In this document: piece by piece, positions 52,467-61,900 of the stretch
Numbering within the stretch: the first letter of the stretch is position 1
How the letters are laid out: the number at the start of each line of letters is the position of its first letter
DNA from: Microbacterium terricola
Lineage (GTDB): Bacteria > Actinomycetota > Actinomycetes > Actinomycetales > Microbacteriaceae
Direction: 5' to 3'
Assembly (NCBI RefSeq): GCF_027943945.1
Contig: NZ_AP027141.1
Span: 496,001-560,000 of the forward strand
Length of the DNA: 64,000 nucleotides
Made by a program: the position numbers and the translations under genes
The notes under the pieces: generated by a model
Told to the model about the DNA's origin: nothing
Database searches by the model: none
Seen by the model: only the letters and a program-made list of their open reading frames with translations

Positions 52467-55400
52467 ATGACGACGGCGCGACGGCGAGGCATCCTCGCTG
52501 TCGCGACCGCCATGGTCCTGGTGGCCGTGAGCGTCGGGGTCGGCGTCGTCGTCGGCGACGCGCTCGGCATCCGCACGGAGCCCTCGGCGCAGATGACACC
52601 GGCCGACCCGGTCGTCCCCGCGGTCGCCGAGGCCGTCGCGCCGCCGGAGTTCACCTCGATCACCGTCCCCGACGGCGCACGTTACGAGGTCGCCGTGGCC
52701 GAGCTGCGCGACGCGGTCGCCGACGCCCCCGCACGCGTCGGCCAGGCGACCCTCGCCGTCACTCCGCCACCCGCTGACGGCGACGCCGCCGCCGATGACT
52801 ACCGGGTCACCGGGGACGCCGCATCCCTCGTCATCGACGCGGGGCAGGAAGCCGGCGCGGTACGGGCGATCTACGACCTCGCCGCCGCGATCCGGGCCGG
52901 CCGGGCGGTCACCGACCTGGTCGGGGAGGCGACGGCATCCGCTCTGTCGTTCCGCATGGCCGACCTCGGCGCCGTCGGGGTCGACCCGGATCCGGCCCAG
53001 TGGGTCGACGGCACCGACTACTCGCACGTGTCACGCGCCTTCGAGGACGTGTATCTCGAGGACGACCCGTACATCGACCAGGCCGCGCTCGCCGAGGCGT
53101 ACGACGACTGGGACGAGTTCCTGGGGGCGATCCTCTCCGACGGCTACAACGCCGTCGCCTGGCCGGGTTTCGTCGAATTCACCACCTTCGCCGGTGTCGA
53201 CGGCGTCTACCCCGACGGCGACCCGCACGTCGCGCGGGCGCTCGCTCTGCGTGAGGCGTTCGGGCCGTTCTGGGATCGCGCCCAGGACCTCGGGGTCAAG
53301 GTGTTCCTGCGCACGGACATGCCCACCCTGACGCCCGAGCTCGAGGACTACCTCGTCGACCGCTTCGGCTCGCTCGACACCGAGAACCCCGAGCTGTGGT
53401 CCGTCTACACGGCGGGGCTCCACGAGCTGTACGAGGCCGAGCCCGCGCTGTCCGGCATCCTCATCCGCATCGGCGAGGGCGGCGAGGTCTACCAGGAGCC
53501 CGGCTGGGACTACTACTCGGCGATCGCGGTGCGCACGACCGCCGCGGTGCGCACGATGCTGGACGCGTACACGGCGCAGGCCGAGCAGACCGGGCGCGAG
53601 GTGGTCTTCCGCACCTGGAGCGTCGGCATCGGCGACGTCGGCGACATGCACACGGACGCGGCGTCGTATCACGCCGTGCTCGAGGGGCTCGATTCGCCCG
53701 CGCTGATCGTGTCGACGAAGTTCACGCTCGGTGACTTCTACAGCTGGCTGCCCCTGAACGACACGCTCGCGACCGGCGACCAGCGCAGGATCGTGGAGTT
53801 CCAGAGCCGGCGCGAGTTCGAAGCGTTCGGGTCGTTCGCGAACGACCTCGGTCCCGAGTACCAATGGGCGCTCCAGACGCTGCTCGCCGACAACCCGCAG
53901 ATCGAGGGCATCTGGACCTGGACGCAGGACGGCGGCCCGTGGCGGGCGGGTCCGATGTCGCTGTACCTCAAGGCCGGCTTCTGGCAGCTGTACTCGCTCA
54001 ACACCCAGGTGTCGGCGGCGCTCGCCCGCGACCCCGGGACCGACGTGGGGCAGGTCACGGTCGACTGGGCGCGGGAGTGGTTCTCGAGTGATCCGCGGAC
54101 CGTGACGGCGATCGCCGAGGCGATGGCGCTGTCGCGGCAGGCGATCACACAGGGGCTGTACCTGGAGCCGTTCGCCGAGCAGCGCACCTTCGCGATCGGG
54201 CTCGAGCCGCCGCCTCAGATGTGGCTGTTCGAGTGGGACATCCTCACCGGAGACTCGGCGACGCTCGACGTGCTGTACGCCATCATCGGGGGCGACCGTG
54301 TCGACGAGACGATCGCGCTCGGGAAGGATGCCGTCGCCACCGCGGAGGACATGCTCGCGCTCGTCGAGGGCACCGACCCCGACACCTGGCACGACCCCGC
54401 TCTGCGGGAGGCGTTCACGAGCGCCCTCGCCTACGAGGCCGACACCCTGAGACTGCTCGCGTCCTACCGGGAGATGTTCCTCCGTCAGGCGCAGTGGCAC
54501 GACACCGGCTCGGCCGACGTGCACGCCCAGTGGGAGACGGCGCGCGACGCCTACATGGCGCTCGCCGACGAGCACCTCGCGGCCTACCAGGGCGACGTGG
54601 ACCACCCCGCGTGGAACCTCACCGCGGCCGAACTCGGCGTCCAGCGCGCCGACCGCGACCTGGCGATGGCATGGACCGCACGCGTGCTGCTCGTGCTCGC
54701 GCTGGCGTGGCTGTTCATCGGTATGCTGGCGACCCGCACCAGCCTCGTCGGCAAGCCGGGGGCGGCGGCCGCGCGGGCATCGTGGGTGGCCTCGACCCGG
54801 CCGTGGCGTGCTCGCGAATCGACACTCGGGATGCTGACGCTCGACCAGGTGCTGATCCTCGGCGTGCCGGCAGCCCTGCTCATCGCCACCCGGGCGGTGC
54901 AGACGTCGTTCCTGTCGTGGACGCAGCTCGCGGTTGTCCTCGGCGCGTGGGCGGTGTTCGCGCTCATCGCGCGCCTGCTGCTCGGATCGGGAAGATCGCC
55001 GTGGCCGCTGATCGCGTCCGTCGGCGGCGTCGTGGTGCTCCGCTGCATCGTCACGCTGTTCGCGCTGTCGTTCACAGGGCCCGGCGGCTACTGGTTCGCC
55101 TTCTGGACCGACCCCGTGCTTCGCGTGGTCTACATCGCCGTCGCGTTCTCACTGTTCGTGTGGGTGTTCATCGCGGCGGGCTGGGCGATGTCCGTGCAGA
55201 TAGGCCGGCGGCGCGCGACCGGCGTCGTCCTCGGTGCGGTCGGTGCAGGGCTCGCCGTCCCGTCCCTCGTCGTGGCGGTCGTGGGACTCGAGCAGGCGCT
55301 CACCGTCTGGAACGACCAGATGGGGCTGCTTCCGTGGGGGCTGTCCCGCATCCTCGGCATCACGACCTATCTGGAGATCCCCGGCGACGCCGCGTGGGTC

Positions 55401-55478
55401 GCCTTCGGCGTCGGCCTCGCGCTCGCGGTCACGGGCGTGCTGCTGTCACTGCGGTGGGGTCGTCGAGACCGGGTCTAA
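52467..55478 (+). CDS. Membrane-anchored glycoside-hydrolase-like protein with C-terminal polytopic domain
   Basis: 1003 residues. A signal anchor (~9-33) exports the chain. Residues ~55-150 form an alpha/beta domain ending AVRAIYDLAAAIRAG, like the N-domain of GH67 and GH20. Residues ~165-600 look like a TIM-barrel related to alpha-glucuronidases (GH67): DGYNAVAWPGFVEF, LGVKVFLRTDMP, ILIRIGEGGEVYQEP, GIWTWTQDGGPW. A helical region follows, then six or seven membrane helices from ~735 to 995. The fusion to a polytopic membrane domain is unusual. Enzymatic activity and substrate are inference. Confidence 0.6.
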   Translation: MTTARRRGILAVATAMVLVAVSVGVGVVVGDALGIRTEPSAQMTPADPVVPAVAEAVAPPEFTSITVPDGARYEVAVAELRDAVADAPARVGQATLAVTPPPADGDAAADDYRVTGDAASLVIDAGQEAGAVRAIYDLAAAIRAGRAVTDLVGEATASALSFRMADLGAVGVDPDPAQWVDGTDYSHVSRAFEDVYLEDDPYIDQAALAEAYDDWDEFLGAILSDGYNAVAWPGFVEFTTFAGVDGVYPDGDPHVARALALREAFGPFWDRAQDLGVKVFLRTDMPTLTPELEDYLVDRFGSLDTENPELWSVYTAGLHELYEAEPALSGILIRIGEGGEVYQEPGWDYYSAIAVRTTAAVRTMLDAYTAQAEQTGREVVFRTWSVGIGDVGDMHTDAASYHAVLEGLDSPALIVSTKFTLGDFYSWLPLNDTLATGDQRRIVEFQSRREFEAFGSFANDLGPEYQWALQTLLADNPQIEGIWTWTQDGGPWRAGPMSLYLKAGFWQLYSLNTQVSAALARDPGTDVGQVTVDWAREWFSSDPRTVTAIAEAMALSRQAITQGLYLEPFAEQRTFAIGLEPPPQMWLFEWDILTGDSATLDVLYAIIGGDRVDETIALGKDAVATAEDMLALVEGTDPDTWHDPALREAFTSALAYEADTLRLLASYREMFLRQAQWHDTGSADVHAQWETARDAYMALADEHLAAYQGDVDHPAWNLTAAELGVQRADRDLAMAWTARVLLVLALAWLFIGMLATRTSLVGKPGAAAARASWVASTRPWRARESTLGMLTLDQVLILGVPAALLIATRAVQTSFLSWTQLAVVLGAWAVFALIARLLLGSGRSPWPLIASVGGVVVLRCIVTLFALSFTGPGGYWFAFWTDPVLRVVYIAVAFSLFVWVFIAAGWAMSVQIGRRRATGVVLGAVGAGLAVPSLVVAVVGLEQALTVWNDQMGLLPWGLSRILGITTYLEIPGDAAWVAFGVGLALAVTGVLLSLRWGRRDRV

Positions 55479-55525
55479 GCTGACGGGCACGCCCGCCCGT
55501 GTCGCGGGTTGACGGGGAGGGCGGC

Positions 55526-56293
55526 ATGAAGAAGAAGCAGTACGAGAAGGAGCTCAAGAAGCTTCATGTCGAGTTGGTCGAGCTGCAGGAGTGGGTCAAG
55601 CACGCCGGACTCAAGGTCGTCGTGGTGTTCGAGGGCCGTGACGGGGCAGGCAAGGGTGGGGTCATCAAGGCGCTCACCGAGCGGGTCAGCCCCCGGGTGT
55701 TCCGCGTGGTCGCGCTGTCCGCGCCCAATGAGCGCGAGCAGACCCAGATGTACATGCAGCGCTACCTGCAGTACTTCCCGGCCGCTGGCGAGGTCGTCAT
55801 CTTCGACCGCAGCTGGTACAACCGCGCGGGTGTCGAGCGCGTGATGGGATTCACCGACGAGGCGACCTCGCTCGCGTTCCTGCGCCAGACGCCGGCGTTC
55901 GAGCAGGCGGTGGTCGATGCGGGCATCATCCTCCTCAAGTACTGGCTCGACGTGAGCCCGGAGGAGCAGACGCGCCGGCTCGAGGACCGCATCAACGACG
56001 GCAGGAAGACCTGGAAGCTCTCGCCCATGGACCTCAAGTCGTACAACCGCTGGTACGACTACTCCCGCGCCCGCGACGACATGTTCCGAGTCACCGACAC
56101 CGAGCATGCGCCGTGGCACGTCGCGATCTCGGACGACAAGGAGAGGGCGCGGCTGAACGTCATCGCCCACCTGCTCTCCCAGATCCCGCACGAGCCCCTC
56201 CCGCAGGAGGAGATCGTGCTTCCGGCCCGTCAGGAGAAGGGCGACTACGTCGACCCCGACTACCCGTACCGGTTCGTGCCGGAGGCCTATTGA
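55526..56293 (+). CDS. ppk2: Polyphosphate kinase 2
   Basis: 255 residues, one-domain PPK2. Walker A GRDGAGKG (37-44), DRSWYNRAGVERVMGF (Walker B and lid), and KYWLDVSPEEQTRRLEDRINDGRKTWKLSPMD in segments are diagnostic. It transfers phosphate between polyphosphate and nucleotides; class I/II/III cannot be fixed by eye. ATG 55526 is chosen because GGGGAGG lies five bases upstream; a GTG at 55499 lacks such a site. TAAGCT at 55476-55481, overlapping the previous stop, may be its -10. Confidence 0.93.
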   Translation: MKKKQYEKELKKLHVELVELQEWVKHAGLKVVVVFEGRDGAGKGGVIKALTERVSPRVFRVVALSAPNEREQTQMYMQRYLQYFPAAGEVVIFDRSWYNRAGVERVMGFTDEATSLAFLRQTPAFEQAVVDAGIILLKYWLDVSPEEQTRRLEDRINDGRKTWKLSPMDLKSYNRWYDYSRARDDMFRVTDTEHAPWHVAISDDKERARLNVIAHLLSQIPHEPLPQEEIVLPARQEKGDYVDPDYPYRFVPEAY

Positions 56294-56319
56294 CGGGAAC
56301 GGCTGTCGGCGGGCGCGCC

Positions 56320-56325
56320 TAGACT
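56320..56325 (+). promoter_or_regulatory. Probable -10 (TAGACT) of pcrA
   Basis: Nine bases before the ATG at 56335, slightly further than in the strict leaderless set. Confidence 0.45.
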
Positions 56326-56334
56326 CGTAGGGAC

Positions 56335-58833
56335 ATGAGTGACGGTTCCACGCCCATCATCGTCGGCGGGGATGCGGGCCCGCGCGGCGGACGCCCCGAC
56401 GAAGACCTTCTCGAGGGGCTCAACCCCCAGCAGCGCGAAGCAGTGACCTACCGCGGTCCGGCGCTGCTGATCGTCGCGGGCGCCGGATCGGGCAAGACCA
56501 GCGTGCTGACGCGGCGCATCGCATCCCTCCTCCGCGGCCGTGAGGCGTGGCCGAGCCAGATCCTCGCCATCACCTTCACCAACAAGGCCGCAGGCGAGAT
56601 GCGCGAGCGCGTCGCCCACCTCGTCGGCGACGCGTCGCAGGGCATGTGGATCTCGACGTTCCACTCCGCGTGCGTGCGGATCCTCCGCCGCGAGGCCGAG
56701 CAGTTCGGCTTCACCAAGGCGTTCACGATCTACGACTCCGGCGATTCACGCGCCCTCATCAAGCGGCTCGTGAAGCAGCATGAGGCCGACGCGTACGGCC
56801 TCACCCCAGCGTCCGTGCAGGGCAAGATCTCCAAGCTCAAGAACGAGCTCGCCGATGCCGAGTCGTACGCGCGGTCGGCGAATCTCTCCGACCCTGCCGA
56901 GCGGCTGTTCGTCGAGATCTTCGGCGACTACCAGCGCGAGCTGCAGCGGGCGAACGCGTTCGACTTCGACGACCTCATCGGGCAGGTCGTGTTCCTCTTC
57001 CGCGCCTTCCCTCACGTGGCTGACGTCTACCGCCGCCGGTTCCGGCACATCCTGGTCGACGAGTATCAGGACACGAACCACGCGCAGTACGCGCTCATCC
57101 ATGAGCTGACCCGGCCGCTTTCCGGCGCATCCGGAGCCGAGCCCGTCGAGGCGTCGAATGGGATGATGATCTGGGGGCCGGACACTTCGACGGGCTCAGT
57201 GAGCGGGGGCGGCTCGGCAAGCGGTGGCGGGTCCGAGTCCGACGGTGCATCGCTCACCGTCGTCGGTGACTCCGACCAGTCGATCTACGCGTTCCGCGGC
57301 GCCGACATCCGCAACATCAGCGAGTTCGAGCGCGACTTCCCCGGCGCGCGCGTGGTGCTGCTCGAGCAGAACTACCGCTCCACGCAGAACATCCTGACCG
57401 CCGCGAACGCCGTGATCGGCAACAACTTCGACCGCAAGGACAAGAAGCTCTGGACCGACGTCGGCGCGGGCGAGAAGATCATCGGCTTCACCGGCTACTC
57501 GCAGCACGACGAGGCGCAGTTCATCGCCGACGAAGTCGACGCGCTGCGACGCGCCGGCATCGACTACTCCGAGATGGCCGTCTTCTACCGCACCAACTCG
57601 CAGTCCCGTGCGATCGAAGAGATCTTCATCCGGGCCGCCGTGCCCTACAAGATCATGGGCGGCACGAAGTTCTACGAGCGCGCCGAGATCAAGGATGCGC
57701 TCGCGTACCTCATCGCGGTCGCCAACCCGGCAGATGAGATGGCGCTGCGCCGCATCATCAACCGGCCGCGGCGGGGAATCGGCGACGTGACCATCGAGAC
57801 GATCGCGCGCTACGCCGTCGACGAGCGCATCACATTCCGCGACGCGCTCGCCAATTCGACCTCCCTCGGGGTCGGTCCGAAGATCCAGGCATCGATCGCG
57901 CACCTCGACGCCGTGCTCGCGGAGGCCTCCGCGCTGATGCTGCCCACGTCGGGCGAGCTCGCGCCGCCGACCGCCGTCGCCGACGGGCTTTCGCTCCTGC
58001 TCAACAAGTCGGGCTACCGCGACGCTCTGCGTGCGAGCAAGGACGCGCAGGACGAGGCGCGGCTGGAGAACCTCGACGAGCTGGTCGCCGTCGCCCGCGA
58101 GTTCGCGCGCAACAACCCGGAGGGCACCGTCCTCGACTTCCTCACCGAGGTCGCACTGGTCTCCGATGCGGACGACCTGGAGGATTCGTCCGGCTCGGTC
58201 TCGCTCATGACGCTGCACACCGCGAAGGGCCTCGAGTACGACGCGGTGTTCCTCACCGGGGTGGAGGAAGACCTCATTCCGCACCGCATCTCGGCGGGCG
58301 AGCCCGGTGGGCCGCAGGAGGAGCGGCGACTGTTCTACGTGGGCATCACCCGCGCCCGGAAGCGCCTGTACCTGTCGCTGGCGATGACCCGGGCGCAGTT
58401 CGGCGAGGTATCGGTGGCGATGCCGAGCCGGTTCCTGCAGGAGATCCCGGTCGAGCTCATGCACTGGCGTCAGTCGCCGGGCGACGTGAACTCGCGCGGC
58501 GGCACGCAGTCGCGCGCGCTCAACGCGCGCCGCGGCGGGTTCGGCGGCTCAGGTGGCTCGGGCGGGTCCCGGTACGGCGACGATCTCGTTCCGCTGCCCA
58601 GGCGCGAGCGCTCGGGCTCCATCGAGCAGTTCGCGAACCGCATCCCGGCCAAGGTGCGCGACAACGGCGACATGGAGCTCGCCGCGGGCGACCGCATCCG
58701 CCATGACGATTTCGGCGAAGGACGCGTGGATGCTGTCACCGGCGAGGGCGCGAAGCGCGTCGCGCATGTGCGGTTCGACAAGGTCGGCGCGAAGAAGCTG
58801 CTGATCAAGATCGCGCCGATCGAGAAGGTCTGA
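56335..58833 (+). CDS. pcrA: ATP-dependent DNA helicase PcrA/UvrD
   Basis: 832 residues. SF1A helicase: Q-motif LNPQQREAV, Walker A GAGSGKTSVLTRRI, motif II DEYQDTNHAQY, motif III LTVVGDSDQSIYAFRGAD, motif V/VI (TLHTAKGLEYDAVFLTG, EERRLFYVGITRARKRLYL). The C-terminal Tudor-like RNA-polymerase-interaction domain (DDFGEGRVDAVTGEG) is typical of PcrA. Residues ~263-306 are a foreign Gly/Ser-rich insert between motifs II and III, encoded by an inverted pair of the dispersed repeat. Functions in repair and replication restart. Confidence 0.94.
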   Translation: MSDGSTPIIVGGDAGPRGGRPDEDLLEGLNPQQREAVTYRGPALLIVAGAGSGKTSVLTRRIASLLRGREAWPSQILAITFTNKAAGEMRERVAHLVGDASQGMWISTFHSACVRILRREAEQFGFTKAFTIYDSGDSRALIKRLVKQHEADAYGLTPASVQGKISKLKNELADAESYARSANLSDPAERLFVEIFGDYQRELQRANAFDFDDLIGQVVFLFRAFPHVADVYRRRFRHILVDEYQDTNHAQYALIHELTRPLSGASGAEPVEASNGMMIWGPDTSTGSVSGGGSASGGGSESDGASLTVVGDSDQSIYAFRGADIRNISEFERDFPGARVVLLEQNYRSTQNILTAANAVIGNNFDRKDKKLWTDVGAGEKIIGFTGYSQHDEAQFIADEVDALRRAGIDYSEMAVFYRTNSQSRAIEEIFIRAAVPYKIMGGTKFYERAEIKDALAYLIAVANPADEMALRRIINRPRRGIGDVTIETIARYAVDERITFRDALANSTSLGVGPKIQASIAHLDAVLAEASALMLPTSGELAPPTAVADGLSLLLNKSGYRDALRASKDAQDEARLENLDELVAVAREFARNNPEGTVLDFLTEVALVSDADDLEDSSGSVSLMTLHTAKGLEYDAVFLTGVEEDLIPHRISAGEPGGPQEERRLFYVGITRARKRLYLSLAMTRAQFGEVSVAMPSRFLQEIPVELMHWRQSPGDVNSRGGTQSRALNARRGGFGGSGGSGGSRYGDDLVPLPRRERSGSIEQFANRIPAKVRDNGDMELAAGDRIRHDDFGEGRVDAVTGEGAKRVAHVRFDKVGAKKLLIKIAPIEKV
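57121..57252. repeat. 132-bp repeat-derived insert within pcrA
   Basis: Inverted arms GAGCCCGTCGA (57139-57149) and TCGACGGGCTC (57187-57197), followed by a (GGC/AGC)-rich tail encoding SGGGSASGGGS. The arms match the tsaD-type repeat with one difference. The length is divisible by three and keeps the helicase frame. Confidence 0.75.
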
Positions 58834-58844
58834 TTCGTCCCGAT

Positions 58845-58864
58845 CCGGGGCGTTTGACGCCCGG
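58845..58864 (+). terminator. Possible hairpin after pcrA
   Basis: CCGGGGCG TTTGA CGCCCGG, a stem with one bulged base; no T-tract. The word TGACGCCCGGA recurs at ~58973, just ahead of the next gene. Confidence 0.4.
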
Positions 58865-58997
58865 AAAGGTCGGCTGAGCAAGATCCCTCTGTCGCGGGAC
58901 CCGATTCCTGTGATATTCATATGCCCACGAGTGCATTTTTGGGGACTGACACTCGTCATGGGGATCGGGCATTGACGCCCGGAGCTGGGGGGCGACG

Positions 58998-61900
58998 ATG
59001 CTTGCTGCGCGCGGACACGCTGCGAGGACATGGGTGGCGCGGCTGGGAGCCGTGGCGCTCGCTGCGGGCTTGCTGACGGCCGTTTCGCCGCCGGCCTTCG
59101 CTGACGATGCGCCGGCCGACCCGGCTCGCGCCGGAGCGCAGGATGCCGGCGCGTCCGCCGAGCCGACCGGCGAACCCTCCACCCCCGCAGACCCGGTGCC
59201 GGCGGCGTCCCCCACGTCGTCGGCACCGCCTACCGAGACCGACCGAGGGACTCGCCGGGCTCCCGTCGCCCCTGATGAACAGGGCGACGGGCCGTGGACG
59301 ATCAGCGGCACGGTGACCGGCGGTGGTGGGCCGATCGAGGGGGCTTATGTCACCCTGCAGATCTGGAATGACCAGTTCGACTTCTGGAACTACTACGGCA
59401 GCGCGCCGACGGATGAGAACGGGCTCTACGCGATCTCCGGGGTCGAGACCGGAACCTACGGCGTGAAGTTCGAGGGGCCGTGGGAAGGTCCCTTCGCCAC
59501 CGAGTACTGGGAGAACAAGCCCACCGAGGCGACCGCGCAATCCTTCCCGGTGTCGGGGAACCTCACGCGCAGCGCAGAGCTGGCCGTGGGCGCAACGATT
59601 GCGGGGTCCGTCACCGGGCCCGGGGGTCCGCGGGCGAACAGCACGGTGAGCCTCTACTACGGCAGCGAGACGAATCCCGCCGCCTACGCGTATGCCGGAG
59701 ATGACGGTGCCTATGTCTCCCCGGCTCTGCCGGCCGGGACGTGGAAGGCGAAGTTCGACGACGGCGACTTCACCCTGATGACCGAATGGTGGGACAACAA
59801 ACCGGATGCTGCCGCCGCGACGCCGATCCCGCTCACCGCCGGGCAGCACCGCACAGGCATAAACGCGCTGCTCTCGGCCGGCGCGACCATCAGCGGTACG
59901 GTCACGGTTGCGGGTGGCGCGGTCGGCGTCGCCGGCGCGAACGTGACCCTCTATGAGATCACCGGCGGCGACGCGCTGTGGACGGACTCGGCGTCGACCG
60001 CCGGCAACGGCGCGTTCAGCTTCACCGGGCTGGCCCCCGGCACGTACACGCTCGAGACGCAGGCGCCCTCCGGCAGCGCGATGCTGAGCGAGTACTGGGA
60101 CAGCAAGTACGTCAGCGACCCGCTTGACGCCGACGCGTTCGCCCTGGCGTCCGACGCCACACTGACCCGGAACGTGGCGCTGCTCGCGACGGCGACCGTC
60201 TCGGGGACCGTGACCGACACGGCCGGCGACCCGGTGTCCGGCGCGACCGTGACTCTGACTCCGACCGAAGGAACGACAGGCAACCCGAGATCGGTGACGA
60301 CCTCGGCGACCGGCGACTACTCGCTCACTCAGGTGCGACCGGGCGACTACCTCCTGCGGGTCAAGCACACCGGCGATCCGACGCAGGTACCGATCTCGGT
60401 GGCGAGCGGTGTCGACCAGGATCGCGACTTCGTCCTGCCCGCCGGCGCCACCGTGACCGGCACGGTGACCCGACCGGGCGGTGCGCCCGTAGCCGGAGCG
60501 ACGGTGGAGGTGTGGTCGCCGTCAGGACAGGTCGCGACAGGCGTCACCGCCTCGAACGGCACCTACCGGATCAAGGGACTGGCTGCGGGCTCGTACACCC
60601 TGCGGTTCGCGCCCGCCGACTTGGACACCGTGTTCGCCGGCGGCGCGACGAGGCTCGCCGCCGCCACCTTCTTCACGCTGGCCGCCGACGCCACCAAGAC
60701 GGTGAACCAGGCGTACACCGGCGTCACCGTGAACGGCACCGTCACCGCGGGAGGCACTGCGCTGACCGGACAGACGGTGACGCTCATCGACAAGAACGAC
60801 GGCGCCGTGCGGTCCCTCACCACCCCCGCCGGCGGTGCGTACTCCTTCACCGGGGTCGCCCCCGGCACGTACACCCTGCACGTCGCGGCGGGCTCCTCCG
60901 TCGACTACCTCGAGTGGTGGCTCGGCGGCGGGACGGAGTCGGCGACGGCGAAGACACTCGCGGTGTCGGCGGCGAACGTGACGCAGCCGATCGCACTCGT
61001 GACCGGCGGGAAGATCACCGGATCCGTGAAGCTGCCCAACGGCACGGCCACCGATGACGTCTACGTCACGGCGTACACCTGGGCGGCGAACGGCTCGGTG
61101 GGCTTCACCCAATCGCGCATGCCTGCCGCAGACGGAACGTTCGCGTTCTCGGGCCTCATCGCGGGGGAGTACACCCTCCAGTTCGACCCCACCGACTCGA
61201 CGTACCCGGACTTCTGGCTGGGTGGTGCGACGACCGCGGCGAGCGCGACCCACGTGAGCGCGGCGAACGGCGCCACGACGGCCACCGGGATGACCACGTT
61301 CCTGCCTCGCCCAACCGGCGGCATCAGCGGCACGATCGCGGCGGCAGGGGTGTCGAACTGGTCGGGGGTGTTCGTGACCGCGCAGAACACATCGACGTTC
61401 CGCACGCGCTCCGGCGTCGTGACCTCGGGCAGCTACGCCATCCAGAATCTTCCCGCCGGCACCTACAAGGTGCAGGTCACCGGAGTGCCCGGATTCGCCG
61501 ACGGCTGGTTCGACGACGACGAGACGCTCGGGGCCGCGGCGACGATCACCGTGGCAGCGGCGACGGTCACCGGGAAGAACATCACGCTGCTCCCCAACAA
61601 CGCGACGCTCACGGGCACGGTGACCGGCGGCGGCGGCCCTGTCGCCGACGCGACCGTGATGCTCTCCCGCATCTACGGGGACGGCTCGAGCCGCTACGTC
61701 ACCAGCGTGGACACCGGCGCGGGTGGGACGTACGCCTTCACCAACCGTCTCCGCGCCGGCGGCAACTACCGCGTCGACGTCGACACGTTCGATGAGTCAT
61801 TCGTGCCGCAGTCCGTGACGCTGACCGCCGTCGCAGGTACGCAGACCAAGAACATCTCCCTCGTGCAGGCCGGCGCCCTGCACGGCAAGCTCACCGAGCG

